DNA of 32,090 bases. Origin: Clostridiales bacterium (GTDB taxonomy: Bacteria > Bacillota > Clostridia > Oscillospirales > Acutalibacteraceae). The notes below the pieces were generated by a model, which saw nothing but the letters and a program-made list of their open reading frames with translations, did no database searches and was not told the origin of the DNA. The stretch spans positions 1 to 32,090 of the forward strand of contig JAAWNT010000022.1 in assembly GCA_022799115.1 (NCBI GenBank), in the 5' to 3' direction. The translations under genes were made by a program, and so were the position numbers. Below are positions 8,975-17,671 of the stretch, piece by piece; position 1 is the stretch's first letter, and the number at the start of each line of letters is the position of its first letter.

Positions 8975-9491
8975 ATGACTCCCACCTGGTAAAATCGACT
9001 GTCAGCTTTAAATCCGGAACAGTAAGCTTTTCAATAAAACCGTCGCTGTTATCCGCCACAACTTCAAATCTTCCCGACTCGCTGCTACCGGAATAGGTGG
9101 TTTTTTCACCCTCCTGAGACTGTATAACCAAGGCGTCAATGTTCTCACAAGCGGAAAACACATTGATGATCGCAGAAGCAAAAGAGGTACTGGGCAAAAA
9201 CGGCTGCTCCGCCTTGCAGGCAAGGCCGTTATAAGAGATCCCGTATCCGTCGCCTCTCCATTCAAAGCTCATTCCATTGAGTAAAGAGGGTTGGCTCACC
9301 GTAATCACCGCGATTCCTTCGGAATTTCGAGTCACCGAACAGGTAAGGGCGCTCTCCCCCTGGGTTATCTGGGCGTTAGCGGCGACGCTCACCATCAGTT
9401 GATCTGGAGCTTTGGGCGGCTTCTCCGAACAGGAGACAATAAAAAGAACCGGTATCACCAACAAACACGCCGCGCACAACAGCTTGCGCAT
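8973..9491 (-). CDS. putative lipoprotein, unknown function
   Basis: A 172-aa protein with a lipoprotein signal peptide: positive start MRK, a hydrophobic stretch and the lipobox FIVSC with the lipidated cysteine near residue 21. The remainder, with many short polar beta-like stretches (SFEWRGDGYGISYNG, ALVIQSQEG, RFEVVADN), suggests a secreted beta-rich domain. This pattern recalls small clostridial lipoproteins that follow the NAD(P)HX repair gene. ATGs at 9497 and 9491 are both possible; 9491 has the better spacing (8 bases) from GGGGTG. It is the last gene of its operon. Location at the outer face of the membrane is inferred; no function can be assigned. Confidence 0.75.
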   Translation of the reverse strand: MRKLLCAACLLVIPVLFIVSCSEKPPKAPDQLMVSVAANAQITQGESALTCSVTRNSEGIAVITVSQPSLLNGMSFEWRGDGYGISYNGLACKAEQPFLPSTSFASAIINVFSACENIDALVIQSQEGEKTTYSGSSESGRFEVVADNSDGFIEKLTVPDLKLTVDFTRWES

Positions 9492-9542
9492 TCTCATCAC
9501 ACCCCGGCAAACGCACAGCGCCGGAAGCAAGATTCCAGCGCG

Positions 9543-11063
9543 TCAGCGTCCAAATTCTAAAAACAGCTTGGGCAGCCGCTCGATCAAATCAGTGGGCAGC
9601 ATCCCTGTCAAAGAGCATTCCTCTGCGCATCGATCCCCCGCCAATCCGTGTAGATATACGCCGCACAGAGCGGCATCCTCCGGTGCAATTCCCTGCGCCG
9701 CAAAGGAAGCGATCATCCCCGCAAGGACGTCTCCACTGCCTCCCCTCGCCATACCGGGATTGCCAGTTCGGTTGACAAATACCCGTTCATCCGGCAGGGC
9801 GATCAAGGTATCGGCCCCCTTCAGCACCAGAATCACCCGATACTCCTGGGCAAACTTTCTGGAGTACTCCAACCGGTTCGCCTGAACCTGGGCGGCTGTG
9901 CATCCTATCAGCCGCGCCATCTCTCCAGGATGGGGGGTTACAATCACAGGAGCCTTGGCTGCTTTTACTCTATCTATATTCGCGCAAAGCGCATTTATTC
10001 CATCTGCATCAATGATTAATGGGATCTCCGCCTGATCCAAAAGGCCGCTGACCAGCTGTTGGGTATCGCTATTGCAGCCCATTCCGCATCCAATGAGACA
10101 AGCTGTCGCAAACCCGAGCTCCCCCTGTAATCTGGCCTGACATTGTTTGGATAGGGTTCCCTTATTATTTTCATTAAGCGGCAGATAGACCGGCTCGGGC
10201 AGTACGCCTGCCACCACCGGATAAATGCTTTTGGGGACTGCCAGTCTAAGCAGTCCTACACCGCACCGCAAGGCGGCGCCGGCGCTCAGCATGGCCGCTC
10301 CCGCCATACCCAAACTGCCGCACACGCTGAGCAGGGCGCCGTAGGTTCCCTTATGAGAGTTTTTCGCCCGAACGGGCAACGCCCGCCGGACTGTTTCTTC
10401 CCCAATCACTCCCATCACAGAGGGGCTGCTGTCCAGCAGAGCGGGAGAAATCCCCACCTGAACCACCACCGTTTTTCCACAATAATCGGAGGCAGGCAAA
10501 AGCACATGGGCAGGCTTCAAGGTGGTAAAGGTTATTGTAACATCCGCACGGATACAGCTCCCCTCTATCTTACCAGTATCCCCCTGCGCACCGCTGGGTA
10601 AATCCACTGCGAATATCTGTGCAGAGCAACGGTTGACTCCCTCAATCAGCGACGCATATTGGGATTGAATGCTTCCCCGAAATCCTATCCCATATACCGC
10701 ATCCACCACCACATCCGCCTGCTGCACCAAATCGGAACATTCCGGCTGCTGATAAGTAAGCACCTCTACCTCGCCCATTTTTGTAAACATATGGGCGGCA
10801 TCCTGAGTGCAGGGTTCCCCCTCCAGCAGAATCACCGAAACGAGAACCCCATGCTCCCGCAGCCTGCGGGCAATTACAAAGCCGTCTCCTCCGTTGTTTC
10901 CTTTTCCGCAGAGGATCACCGCACGCTGTAAACGGCAGGCCATTTCCTTGATGACCTGCGCGGCGGCTGTACCTGCCTGATCCATCAGACCAAGGTAGGT
11001 TTCTCCCTGGTTCACAGCTGCTTGCTCCAATGCCCTCATCTGCCCGCAGCTTAGCACTTTCAT
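9543..11063 (-). CDS. nnr: bifunctional NAD(P)HX epimerase/dehydratase
   Basis: Repairs hydrated NADH and NADPH. The N-terminal NnrE (YjeF-N) domain epimerises the R form; the C-terminal NnrD domain dehydrates the S form using ADP. The protein is 506 aa, normal for the fusion. NnrE shows CGKGNNGGDGF at about 52-62 and VVDAVYGIGFRG. NnrD shows KGTYGALLSVCGSLGMAGA, VTPHPGEMARL, LKGADTLIA and the catalytic-Asp segment GMARGGSGDVLAGM. The ATG at 11063 follows GGAGG. It lies 79 bases after acpS, a common Firmicutes pairing. Confidence 0.93.
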   Translation of the reverse strand: MKVLSCGQMRALEQAAVNQGETYLGLMDQAGTAAAQVIKEMACRLQRAVILCGKGNNGGDGFVIARRLREHGVLVSVILLEGEPCTQDAAHMFTKMGEVEVLTYQQPECSDLVQQADVVVDAVYGIGFRGSIQSQYASLIEGVNRCSAQIFAVDLPSGAQGDTGKIEGSCIRADVTITFTTLKPAHVLLPASDYCGKTVVVQVGISPALLDSSPSVMGVIGEETVRRALPVRAKNSHKGTYGALLSVCGSLGMAGAAMLSAGAALRCGVGLLRLAVPKSIYPVVAGVLPEPVYLPLNENNKGTLSKQCQARLQGELGFATACLIGCGMGCNSDTQQLVSGLLDQAEIPLIIDADGINALCANIDRVKAAKAPVIVTPHPGEMARLIGCTAAQVQANRLEYSRKFAQEYRVILVLKGADTLIALPDERVFVNRTGNPGMARGGSGDVLAGMIASFAAQGIAPEDAALCGVYLHGLAGDRCAEECSLTGMLPTDLIERLPKLFLEFGR

Positions 11064-11142
11064 TCCACCGTCCTCCTTTCCGAATCATCGGGTTTCTTAT
11101 CCCTTGTCTCCGATCATCCATACAAACATGTCACGCGTTTCC

Positions 11143-11532
11143 TCAGGCGTTCTTCTCTCTATAGGCCACAACCATCACACAAGCAAGCTCTTTCGTATGA
11201 GTCGCACTCACATCGAAGCGATATCCCTTCTCCCGCGCCACGCGCAGGGCGCCATTATGAAGAACAAAATAGGGCTTGCCTTCCGGGTTCCGCAACAGCT
11301 CCACATCCCGCAGTGAGAATCCGCGAATCCCGGTGCTCACCGCCTTGGAAAAGGCTTCCTTGGCGCAAAAGCTGACCGCTACGCTTTGGACCGGAAATCC
11401 CCGCGCTTTCAGCTGTTCATATTCCTGAACCCCTAAAATGCGGGAGCAAAAGCGCGGATGGTCCATGCAGCGCCTGATCCGGTCGATCTCGATCAGATCA
11501 ATGCCGGTTGAAAGCGTCTCTGCCGAAGGCAT
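11143..11532 (-). CDS. acpS: holo-[acyl-carrier-protein] synthase
   Basis: Transfers 4'-phosphopantetheine from CoA to the serine of acyl carrier protein, activating fatty-acid synthesis. The protein is 129 aa, the family length. The Mg-binding motif GIDLIEIDRI has Asp12, and the second ligand is Glu59 in CAKEAFSKA. The ATG at 11532 has AGGTGG 6 bases upstream, inside the end of the preceding gene, giving a 35-base overlap and suggesting coupled translation. nnr follows. Confidence 0.93.
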   Translation of the reverse strand: MPSAETLSTGIDLIEIDRIRRCMDHPRFCSRILGVQEYEQLKARGFPVQSVAVSFCAKEAFSKAVSTGIRGFSLRDVELLRNPEGKPYFVLHNGALRVAREKGYRFDVSATHTKELACVMVVAYREKNA

Positions 11533-12034
11533 CCATAGCCACCTGCCTTTTTAAAAATGGTTTGATCGCCTCCAGAGTACGCTCATCCGGAGAAAACACC
11601 AGTAAAACGTTCCCATGAACCCGATGATGGAAGGTCGCAAACCAAGCGTCGTCATCGTGCGCATCCCGGGCCGCTATCATTCTTTGGTCATAGCTTTTGG
11701 CCGCGTGGTCGGATTCCCGATATTTCCCCATGACCTCCACCTCTTTCGCATCGATGGAAACCACCCTTTTACGCCGACGGCGGGCGATAATTTTGTCCAC
11801 AGTAATATCCCCATTGGTAATGGCATATTCAAATTCCATATTCAAATTGGTGATTAACCAGTATGCGCCAAAGATGGCTGCCGCCACCAGCACCAAGGTA
11901 AAGGCCATCAAATAGCCGGATAAAAAAAAGATTACGCAGCACAGCGCCAGCGCTGCGACCGCAATCCCCACCGCTGTCAGCTTCTCCTTTGATTCCATCT
12001 TCTTTTTGACGATTTGTTCCACAAATACATCCAT
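11498..12034 (-). CDS. membrane protein, DUF6106-like
   Basis: A 178-aa protein. A short cytoplasmic start (MDVFVEQIVKKK) precedes two hydrophobic segments at about 21-41 and 44-66, then a soluble part beginning MEFEYAITNGDITVDKI that looks like a bacterial PH-like fold. The opening resembles the clostridial DUF6106 family; this is from memory and not a search. The ATG at 12034 lies about 12 bases after GGAGGA, while an out-of-frame ATG sits closer to that site, so initiation may be inefficient. First gene of the operon with acpS (overlapping), nnr and the lipoprotein. Function unknown. Confidence 0.65.
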   Translation of the reverse strand: MDVFVEQIVKKKMESKEKLTAVGIAVAALALCCVIFFLSGYLMAFTLVLVAAAIFGAYWLITNLNMEFEYAITNGDITVDKIIARRRRKRVVSIDAKEVEVMGKYRESDHAAKSYDQRMIAARDAHDDDAWFATFHHRVHGNVLLVFSPDERTLEAIKPFLKRQVAMDAFGRDAFNRH

Positions 12035-12069
12035 ACATCAATTCCTCCACATTCGGTATATTTCTTGTT

Positions 12070-12098
12070 ATTATACCATAAAGAGTTGTAATAGACAA
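12070..12098 (-). promoter_or_regulatory. promoter of the acpS-nnr operon
   Basis: On the minus strand TTGTCT (12093-12098), a 17-base spacer and TATAAT (12070-12075) with an extended -10 TGG. The start of transcription is predicted about 30 bases before the DUF6106-like gene. Confidence 0.65.
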
Positions 12099-12191
12099 AC
12101 AAAGGAAGCAGAAATCAGCAGTCTGAGCAATCAGCCTCAAAATCCGATGAAATCACCGTACGCCTGTATTTCTCTGATTTCATTCAAACTC

Positions 12192-12220
12192 TTGCAAATT
12201 TCTAGTTTTGGTGGTATGAT
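12192..12220 (+). promoter_or_regulatory. pheST promoter
   Basis: TTGCAA (12192-12197), a 17-base spacer and TATGAT (12215-12220), directly upstream of the T-box leader. Confidence 0.65.
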
Positions 12221-12226
12221 AAAGAA

Positions 12227-12530
12227 CATTCAAGAACGCGATGAAAAAGGAAGTACTTTTTCCGGTACCGATGACCAGAGACGGCCCGCCCCGGCTGAAA
12301 GCGCGCCGGCATCCGGTGGAAAAAGGAAGTTCCCTTTGGAGCGGTGCGGCTGAACCTCCAGCAACCAGTGATGAAAACTGTTTGATTTTATCACCGGCGG
12401 CGGCAGTAGGCCGCAACGGCTGGCGCCGTTATCGGCCGAAAGAGTGTTTGCTCTGTGCAAAAATTAGGGTGGTACCGCGGAGGCGCGCCTTCGTCCCTGG
12501 AATTTCTTGGGGATGACGGCGTTTTTTTAT
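12227..12530 (+). promoter_or_regulatory. T-box leader sensing tRNA-Phe
   Basis: A transcription-attenuation riboswitch that reads uncharged tRNA. The 14-base T-box AGGGTGGTACCGCG is at 12466-12479; its TGGT bulge can pair with an ACCA 3' end, as in tRNA-Phe. Stem I shows a basal K-turn region (GATGA), AGTA, the distal CCAGAGA and GGCTGAAAG. TTC at 12330-12332, just before the basal 3' strand, is the likely Phe specifier. The terminator arms are about 12485-12496 and 12508-12520, with a run of seven T. When tRNA-Phe is uncharged, pheST should be read through. The remaining ~120 bases to pheS hold only a 12-base palindrome (12550-12561) and the ribosome site. Confidence 0.92.
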
Positions 12531-12649
12531 GCCCTTTCCCCTCCCGAACCACAACGTTGTGAGTTAGACTGCCGCTCTTAACTGAAACCTGACGACGCGC
12601 CGTCCGGTTTTCTTCTCAGGCGGCAAAACTATGATTGAGGTGAATTTGG

Positions 12650-13669
12650 ATGAAAAAGCAGTTGGAAGGCATCCGTGACAAAGCAGTCCGCGCTTTGTCG
12701 GAAGCCAAGCTTCAGCAGGACATCGAAAGCCTGCGCGTCAAGTTCCTGGGTAAAAAAGGCGAGCTTACCTCCATTCTCAAGCAGATGGGCAAGCTTTCCG
12801 CCGAAGACCGCCCGGTGATCGGCCAGATGGCCAACGACGTTCGTTCTTTTATTGAAAGCAATATTGAAAAAAGAGTGTCCGAGCTCAAATCCGAGGAGAC
12901 CCGTCGTCGCCTTCAGGAAGAAACCCTGGACGTCACCCTTCCGGGCGCCCGCCGTCCCATCGGCAGTAAACATCCGCTGTCCATTGTGCTGGATGAGGTC
13001 AAGGAGATTTTTGTGGGAATGGGCTTCGATATTGTGGACGGCCCTGAGGTGGAATACGATTATTACAACTTCGAGGCTCTCAATATTCCCAAGGATCATC
13101 CCGCTCGGGATACGCAGGATACCTTTTATATCAACGACAACATCTTGCTGCGCACTCAAACCTCCCCGGTCCAGATCCGTGTGATGGAAAAGCAGCAGCC
13201 CCCCATTCGGGTGATATCCCCCGGGCGGGTGTACCGTTCCGACGCTGTGGACGCCACCCACTCCCCCTTGTTCCACCAAATCGAGGGTCTGGTGGTGGAT
13301 AAAGGCGTCACCTTTGCCGATCTCAAGGGCACCCTGGAGATCTTTGTCAAGCGCCTTTACGGAGAGGGTTCTGTCGTTCGCTTCCGCCCTCATCACTTCC
13401 CCTTTACCGAACCCTCGGCGGAAGTGGACGTCCAGTGCTTTAGTTGCCATGGCGAGGGCTGCCGTTTGTGCAAAGGCGAAGGCTGGATTGAGATCCTTGG
13501 CTGTGGAATGGTGCATCCCAAGGTGTTGCAGAACTGCAACATCGATCCTGAAGTCTACAGCGGCTTTGCCTTTGGCATGGGCCTGGAGCGTATGGTAATG
13601 CGCCGTTACAATATTGACGACCTGCGCCTGTTCTACGAGAACGACGTGCGTTTCTTACATCAATTTTAG
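12650..13669 (+). CDS. pheS: phenylalanyl-tRNA synthetase, alpha subunit
   Basis: Catalytic subunit of the (alpha-beta)2 class II enzyme charging tRNA-Phe. The protein is 339 aa, normal length. An N-terminal coiled coil for tRNA precedes the class II core: motif 1 near [16 protein letters not shown], motif 2 in [19 protein letters not shown], then [16 protein letters not shown], and motif 3 [13 protein letters not shown] near the end. A Cys cluster, [16 protein letters not shown], sits before motif 3 as in many Firmicutes. The ATG at 12650 follows GAGG. Controlled by the T-box; pheT follows after 13 bases. Confidence 0.97.
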   Translation: MKKQLEGIRDKAVRALSEAKLQQDIESLRVKFLGKKGELTSILKQMGKLSAEDRPVIGQMANDVRSFIESNIEKRVSELKSEETRRRLQEETLDVTLPGARRPIGSKHPLSIVLDEVKEIFVGMGFDIVDGPEVEYDYYNFEALNIPKDHPARDTQDTFYINDNILLRTQTSPVQIRVMEKQQPPIRVISPGRVYRSDAVDATHSPLFHQIEGLVVDKGVTFADLKGTLEIFVKRLYGEGSVVRFRPHHFPFTEPSAEVDVQCFSCHGEGCRLCKGEGWIEILGCGMVHPKVLQNCNIDPEVYSGFAFGMGLERMVMRRYNIDDLRLFYENDVRFLHQF

Positions 13670-13682
13670 GAGGTGCGCTGCA

Positions 13683-16067
13683 ATGAATCTATCTATGAGA
13701 TGGCTCAAAGAATTTGTACCGATTGACGATATGACCCCCAGAGCCTTCGCCGAGGCTATGACCATGAGCGGTTCCAAGGTGGAAAGCTGGGAGATTGAGA
13801 GCGAGGGCATCGACAACGTGGTGGTTGCTCAGGTGCTCTCCCTGGAGAAACACCCGAATTCCGATCACCTGTGGATCTGCCAGATGAATGTGGGCAGCGG
13901 GCAGCCGGTTCAAATCGTCACCGGCGCGCAAAATTTAAAGGAAGGCGATTATGTCCCCGCCGCTTTACACAACTCCACCCTTCCCGGCGGCACAAAAATC
14001 AAAAAAGGCAAGCTGCGGGGCGTAGAAAGCAACGGTATGTTGTGCTCCCTGGGCGAGCTGGGTCTGACTGTCCATGACTTTCCCAACGCCATTGAGGACG
14101 GCATCTTTGTGCTGGGGGACGACTGCGACCGCACCCCCGGAAAGAATATCTGCGAGGCCATTGGATTAAATGATACCAAGGTAGAATTTGAAATCACCTC
14201 CAACCGGCCCGACTGCTTCTCTGTAATCGGTCTGGCCCGTGAGGCGGCCGCCACATTTGGCAAGCCGCTTCAACTTCACACTCCCTGCGTCAAAGCCGGC
14301 AACGGAGATTGTTCCTCCATGCTGGACGTCAAGATTGAGACAGCGGAATTGTGCCGGATATACAGTGCCCGCATTGTAAAAAATGTTCGGGTAAAGCCTT
14401 CTCCCCGCTGGATGCGCGAACGCCTGCGCGCTATGGGCGTGCGCCCTATCAACAATATTGTAGACATTACCAACTATGTGATGCTAGAGTACGGCCAGCC
14501 TATGCATGCGTTTGACCTTCGCTTTATTGAGGAAGGCAAAATTCGTGTACGTCGGGCTCAAAGCGGTGAAACCATCACCACTCTGGACGGCGTGGAGCGC
14601 AAGCTGACTCCCGATCAACTGGTAATTGCAGATGCAAAAAAGCCGGTGGCCATCGCCGGCGTTATGGGCGGGGAATACAGCGGCATCATGGACGACACCA
14701 CCACCATCGTGTTTGAATCGGCCAACTTCCTGGGCAGTTCCGTAAGAGTTACCGCCAGAGATCAGGGAATGCGCACCGACGCCTCCGCCCGCTATGAAAA
14801 GGGACTGGATCCCAATAACTGTCTTCCCGCTTTGCAGCGCGCCTGCGAGTTAGTAGAGCTGATGGATGCCGGCGACGTCATGGACGGCATCCTCATCGAC
14901 GATTGTTACTCGAAAAAACAGCGCCGCATTCCTATGGATGCCGCATGGATCAACCGTTTCCTGGACATTGATCTCACCCAAGAGCAGATGGCGGACATTC
15001 TCCAAAAAATTGGCTGTGTCATGGATCAAGGGGATATTGTGATCCCCTCTTACCGTCCCGATCTGGAACACAAGGCGGATATTGCGGAAGAAATCGCTCG
15101 CTTCTATGGATATAACAAGGTGGCCTCCACCTCCATCCGGGGCGGAGCGCAGGGCAAATATTCGGAACGTCAAATATTTGATCGCGCCATCAGTGAAACC
15201 ATGCTGGCCCTGGGCCTGGATGAAATCATGACCTATTCCTTTATCAGCCCCAAATATTACGATAAAATAAACCTATCGGAAAATCATCCTCTGCGTAAAT
15301 CAGTAACCATCTCCAATCCTTTGGGTGAGGATACCTCCATCATGAGGACGATTGCGCTGCCCTCTATGTTAGAAACCCTCTCCCGCAACTATAACAACCG
15401 CAACGCCGAGGCGCATCTTTTCGAACTAGCTAAAGAATATATTCCCACGCAAGACGACAAGCTTCCCATTGAGAAAAATAAGCTGATCGCCGGACTTTAC
15501 GGGGAAAAGATTGATTTCTTTGCACTCAAGGGTATGGTTGAAACTTTATTGGACAAATTATCCGTATATGAATATGACATTGAAGCAGTCAGCGACAATG
15601 AAAGCTACCATCCTGGACGCTGCGCCCGTCTGACAATCGACGGCGAGGAGCTTGGTATTCTGGGTGAAATTCATCCGTTGGTGACAGAACAATATGGAAT
15701 TTCCAGCAGGATTTACTCCTTTACCTTGGACGCCGACGTAATGTTCGCTCACGCTCAAAGAGAAAAGCAATATAAGCCGCTTCCCAAATTCCCTGCGGTT
15801 ACCCGTGACCTCGCTTTGATCTGTGACGACAGTATTCCGGTTCTCACTCTGGAAAAGGCTATGAAGAAAGCCGCCGGTTCCCTGTTGGAGAGCATCAAGC
15901 TGTTCGATGTGTATAAAGGAAAGCAGATCCAATCGGGTAAAAAGAGCGTCGCTTTCAGCATTACTCTGCGCTCTGCCGACAGCACGCTGACCGACGAGCA
16001 GGCAGTTACCACTGTCAATCGGATCATGAAAGCGCTGGAAGCGCTCGGCGCTGTGCTTCGTTCCTAA
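13683..16067 (+). CDS. pheT: phenylalanyl-tRNA synthetase, beta subunit
   Basis: Structural and editing subunit of PheRS. The ATG at 13683 was chosen because AGGAGG lies upstream; it gives 794 aa, the family length, and the open frame upstream overlaps pheS. In order: an EMAP-like tRNA-binding domain (about 40-150, [15 protein letters not shown]), the B3/B4 editing region ([20 protein letters not shown], then [14 protein letters not shown]), the B5 domain, the catalytic-like core ([23 protein letters not shown]) and a C-terminal ferredoxin-like anticodon-binding domain ([12 protein letters not shown]). It ends the T-box-controlled operon. Confidence 0.97.
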   Translation: MNLSMRWLKEFVPIDDMTPRAFAEAMTMSGSKVESWEIESEGIDNVVVAQVLSLEKHPNSDHLWICQMNVGSGQPVQIVTGAQNLKEGDYVPAALHNSTLPGGTKIKKGKLRGVESNGMLCSLGELGLTVHDFPNAIEDGIFVLGDDCDRTPGKNICEAIGLNDTKVEFEITSNRPDCFSVIGLAREAAATFGKPLQLHTPCVKAGNGDCSSMLDVKIETAELCRIYSARIVKNVRVKPSPRWMRERLRAMGVRPINNIVDITNYVMLEYGQPMHAFDLRFIEEGKIRVRRAQSGETITTLDGVERKLTPDQLVIADAKKPVAIAGVMGGEYSGIMDDTTTIVFESANFLGSSVRVTARDQGMRTDASARYEKGLDPNNCLPALQRACELVELMDAGDVMDGILIDDCYSKKQRRIPMDAAWINRFLDIDLTQEQMADILQKIGCVMDQGDIVIPSYRPDLEHKADIAEEIARFYGYNKVASTSIRGGAQGKYSERQIFDRAISETMLALGLDEIMTYSFISPKYYDKINLSENHPLRKSVTISNPLGEDTSIMRTIALPSMLETLSRNYNNRNAEAHLFELAKEYIPTQDDKLPIEKNKLIAGLYGEKIDFFALKGMVETLLDKLSVYEYDIEAVSDNESYHPGRCARLTIDGEELGILGEIHPLVTEQYGISSRIYSFTLDADVMFAHAQREKQYKPLPKFPAVTRDLALICDDSIPVLTLEKAMKKAAGSLLESIKLFDVYKGKQIQSGKKSVAFSITLRSADSTLTDEQAVTTVNRIMKALEALGAVLRS

Positions 16068-16075
16068 ATTAACAC

Positions 16076-16104
16076 TTGAATTTCCTGTTTATTTATTGTA
16101 TTAT
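16076..16104 (+). promoter_or_regulatory. ireB promoter
   Basis: TTGAAT (16076-16081), a 17-base spacer and TATTAT (16099-16104), between pheT and ireB. Confidence 0.6.
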
Positions 16105-16125
16105 TGCTATATCGGAGGTGATTCC

Positions 16126-16371
16126 ATGCATGATAAGACTATGACTTTTTCCCTGGGAAACGATCGGGAAGGAGACATTAAACGAATTCTTACCATTGTA
16201 TACGACGCATTGCGTGAAAAGGGATATAACCCTATCAATCAAATGGTAGGATATATTTTATCAGAGGATCCGACTTATATCACAACGCATAACAACGCCA
16301 GAAGCCTTATCCGCAGGATTGACCGCGATGAGCTTTTAGAAGTACTCGTCCGATCTTATTTGGATGAATGA
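16126..16371 (+). CDS. ireB: IreB family regulatory phosphoprotein
   Basis: A small cytosolic protein (81 aa from the ATG at 16126, GGAGG upstream) of the DUF965/IreB family. In enterococci IreB is phosphorylated by the PASTA kinase IreK and restrains cephalosporin resistance. The family pattern is clear: [18 protein letters not shown], then [39 protein letters not shown] and an acidic C-terminus. It has its own promoter and terminator, so it is a single-gene unit. A link to cell-wall signalling is inferred from the family; no kinase gene is in the window. Confidence 0.9.
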   Translation: MHDKTMTFSLGNDREGDIKRILTIVYDALREKGYNPINQMVGYILSEDPTYITTHNNARSLIRRIDRDELLEVLVRSYLDE

Positions 16372-16374
16372 GTG

Positions 16375-16412
16375 AAACGGTTCTGCTTTTCATGGCAGAA
16401 CCGTTTTTCTTC
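16375..16412 (+). terminator. ireB terminator
   Basis: A perfect 12-bp stem (16375-16386 with 16395-16406) has an 8-base loop and a T-rich tail, just after the ireB stop. Confidence 0.85.
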
Positions 16413-16528
16413 TCTTGGGCAAAAGAAGGAGGATAATCGTTCTATCAGTAAAAAATGGTAAATTTATAGCTTTCTCTGTCCGATAGGACCATGATTGAAG
16501 CGATAAATTGGAATGATGGAGGAACAGT

Positions 16529-17104
16529 ATGGATATGCCAACACTTCGGACAGAACGGCTTATATTGCGGAAATTCACAGAAAATGATTTGGAAGCTTTA
16601 TTTAGAATTTATAGCGATGTAGTAGCAAATGAATTTTTGCCGTGGTTTCCATTGAAAACAATGGAAGATGCGCGAACTTTTTACAATGGTTGGTTTGACC
16701 AGGAGCATTTGTCTCGTTATGCAATTTGTTTAAAAAAAGATGATGTTCCAATTGGCTATGTCAATGTCTCTACAAACGAGTGTTATGATTTCGGTTACGG
16801 GCTTCGCAAAGAGTTTTGGCATCAGGGAATCGCAACAGAAGCGGGTAGGGCGGTCATTGAACAACTGAGGAAAAATGGTATTCCGTATATTACGGCAACT
16901 CATGATGTCAACAATCCCCGAAGCGGCGGAGTAATGAGGAAGTTGGGAATGAGCTATCAATATTCATATCAAGAACAATGGCAGCCTAAAAATATTTCCG
17001 TTATATTCAGGATGTACCAATTAAACCTTGACGAAAATACCAACAGGGTCTACAAAGGATATTGGAATCAGTCTTCCGTTCATTTTGTAGAAGACGGCAT
17101 ATAA
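16529..17104 (+). CDS. GNAT family N-acetyltransferase (RimJ/RimL type)
   Basis: A 191-aa predicted acetyl-CoA-dependent acetyltransferase; substrate unknown. It opens with the typical LRTERLILRKFTENDLEAL. The acetyl-CoA loop is in FWHQGIATEAGRAVIEQL, followed by NNPRSGGVMRKLGM, the usual C-terminal motif of the RimJ/RimL group. The ATG at 16529 has GGAGG 6 bases upstream. It is visibly richer in A+T and in rare-looking codons than its neighbours, has no clear promoter and lies between two single-gene units, which hints at acquisition. It could act on a protein N-terminus or on a small molecule or antibiotic. Confidence 0.85.
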   Translation: MDMPTLRTERLILRKFTENDLEALFRIYSDVVANEFLPWFPLKTMEDARTFYNGWFDQEHLSRYAICLKKDDVPIGYVNVSTNECYDFGYGLRKEFWHQGIATEAGRAVIEQLRKNGIPYITATHDVNNPRSGGVMRKLGMSYQYSYQEQWQPKNISVIFRMYQLNLDENTNRVYKGYWNQSSVHFVEDGI

Positions 17105-17227
17105 CTTTTCGATTTATCATACAGATATCCTTTATAAATCGCTTTCTATCTATATATTTTGACGAAAAAGCCGGACAAAAAACGTTTGGCAACACCAATC
17201 TTGTGAGGGGAGGCTACATTTTTCCCC

Positions 17228-17256
17228 TTTACGGGCAAATAAAACTATGATATACT
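17228..17256 (+). promoter_or_regulatory. promoter of the 99-aa unknown gene
   Basis: TTTACG (17228-17233), a 17-base spacer and TATACT (17251-17256), about 40 bases before the start codon. A short ggggA/Tcccc hairpin lies just upstream. Confidence 0.55.
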
Positions 17257-17293
17257 TATTAAATCATATAGAATGATAGGAGGAACAAATGCG

Positions 17294-17593
17294 ATGAGTG
17301 CGAAAACTAATCAAGGAGTAAAATTTTTCACATATAAAAACCGTCCGTTGGTTCGATGCGGCGACGTGATCTATTATGGCAGCATGGAAGATCCCTATGT
17401 GATAAAAATGGAAATTAAAAGTAAAAAGCAACAGTTAGATTTGGAAGTGGCGGATAAGGTCACGGTGCAGCTGATGTCCACGGACCCGAACATTCGCACC
17501 CGAAAGAAAATTATTAAGACCAGCGAAAAAAGCGGCCTGTATCTGGCGCTGGATATCGCGGACGCTTGGCTGGAACGCGCTTTGGCCGGTTAA
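17294..17593 (+). CDS. small conserved clostridial protein, unknown function
   Basis: A 99-aa soluble protein starting at the ATG at 17294, 10 bases after GGAGG. It has no signal peptide or membrane segment. It begins FFTYKNRPLVRCGDVIYYG, continues with beta-strand-like alternating segments (YVIKMEIKS, DKVTVQLMS) and ends with a helix (LYLALDIADAWLERAL). I believe similar sequences recur as hypothetical proteins in Oscillospiraceae, but this is recollection only. Its own promoter and strong terminator make it a stand-alone gene. No function can be given. Confidence 0.8.
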   Translation: MSAKTNQGVKFFTYKNRPLVRCGDVIYYGSMEDPYVIKMEIKSKKQQLDLEVADKVTVQLMSTDPNIRTRKKIIKTSEKSGLYLALDIADAWLERALAG

Positions 17594-17602
17594 TCTCTAA
17601 AG

Positions 17603-17634
17603 AAAAAACTCCGCATTGAATGCGGAGTTTTTTT
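17603..17634 (+). terminator. terminator of the 99-aa unknown gene
   Basis: A 13-bp stem (17603-17615 with 17621-17633) has a 5-base loop. Its A/T-rich base gives U-runs in both directions, so it can also insulate the convergent yesL-like gene. Confidence 0.85.
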
Positions 17635-17671
17635 ACACCCTTTTTCAGTAACTCAAAAGATATCTTTTTGT

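Noticed and set aside
12629-13516. 295-codon minus-strand frame over pheS
   Set aside because: Produced by the codon bias of pheS; the sense frame carries all class II synthetase motifs.
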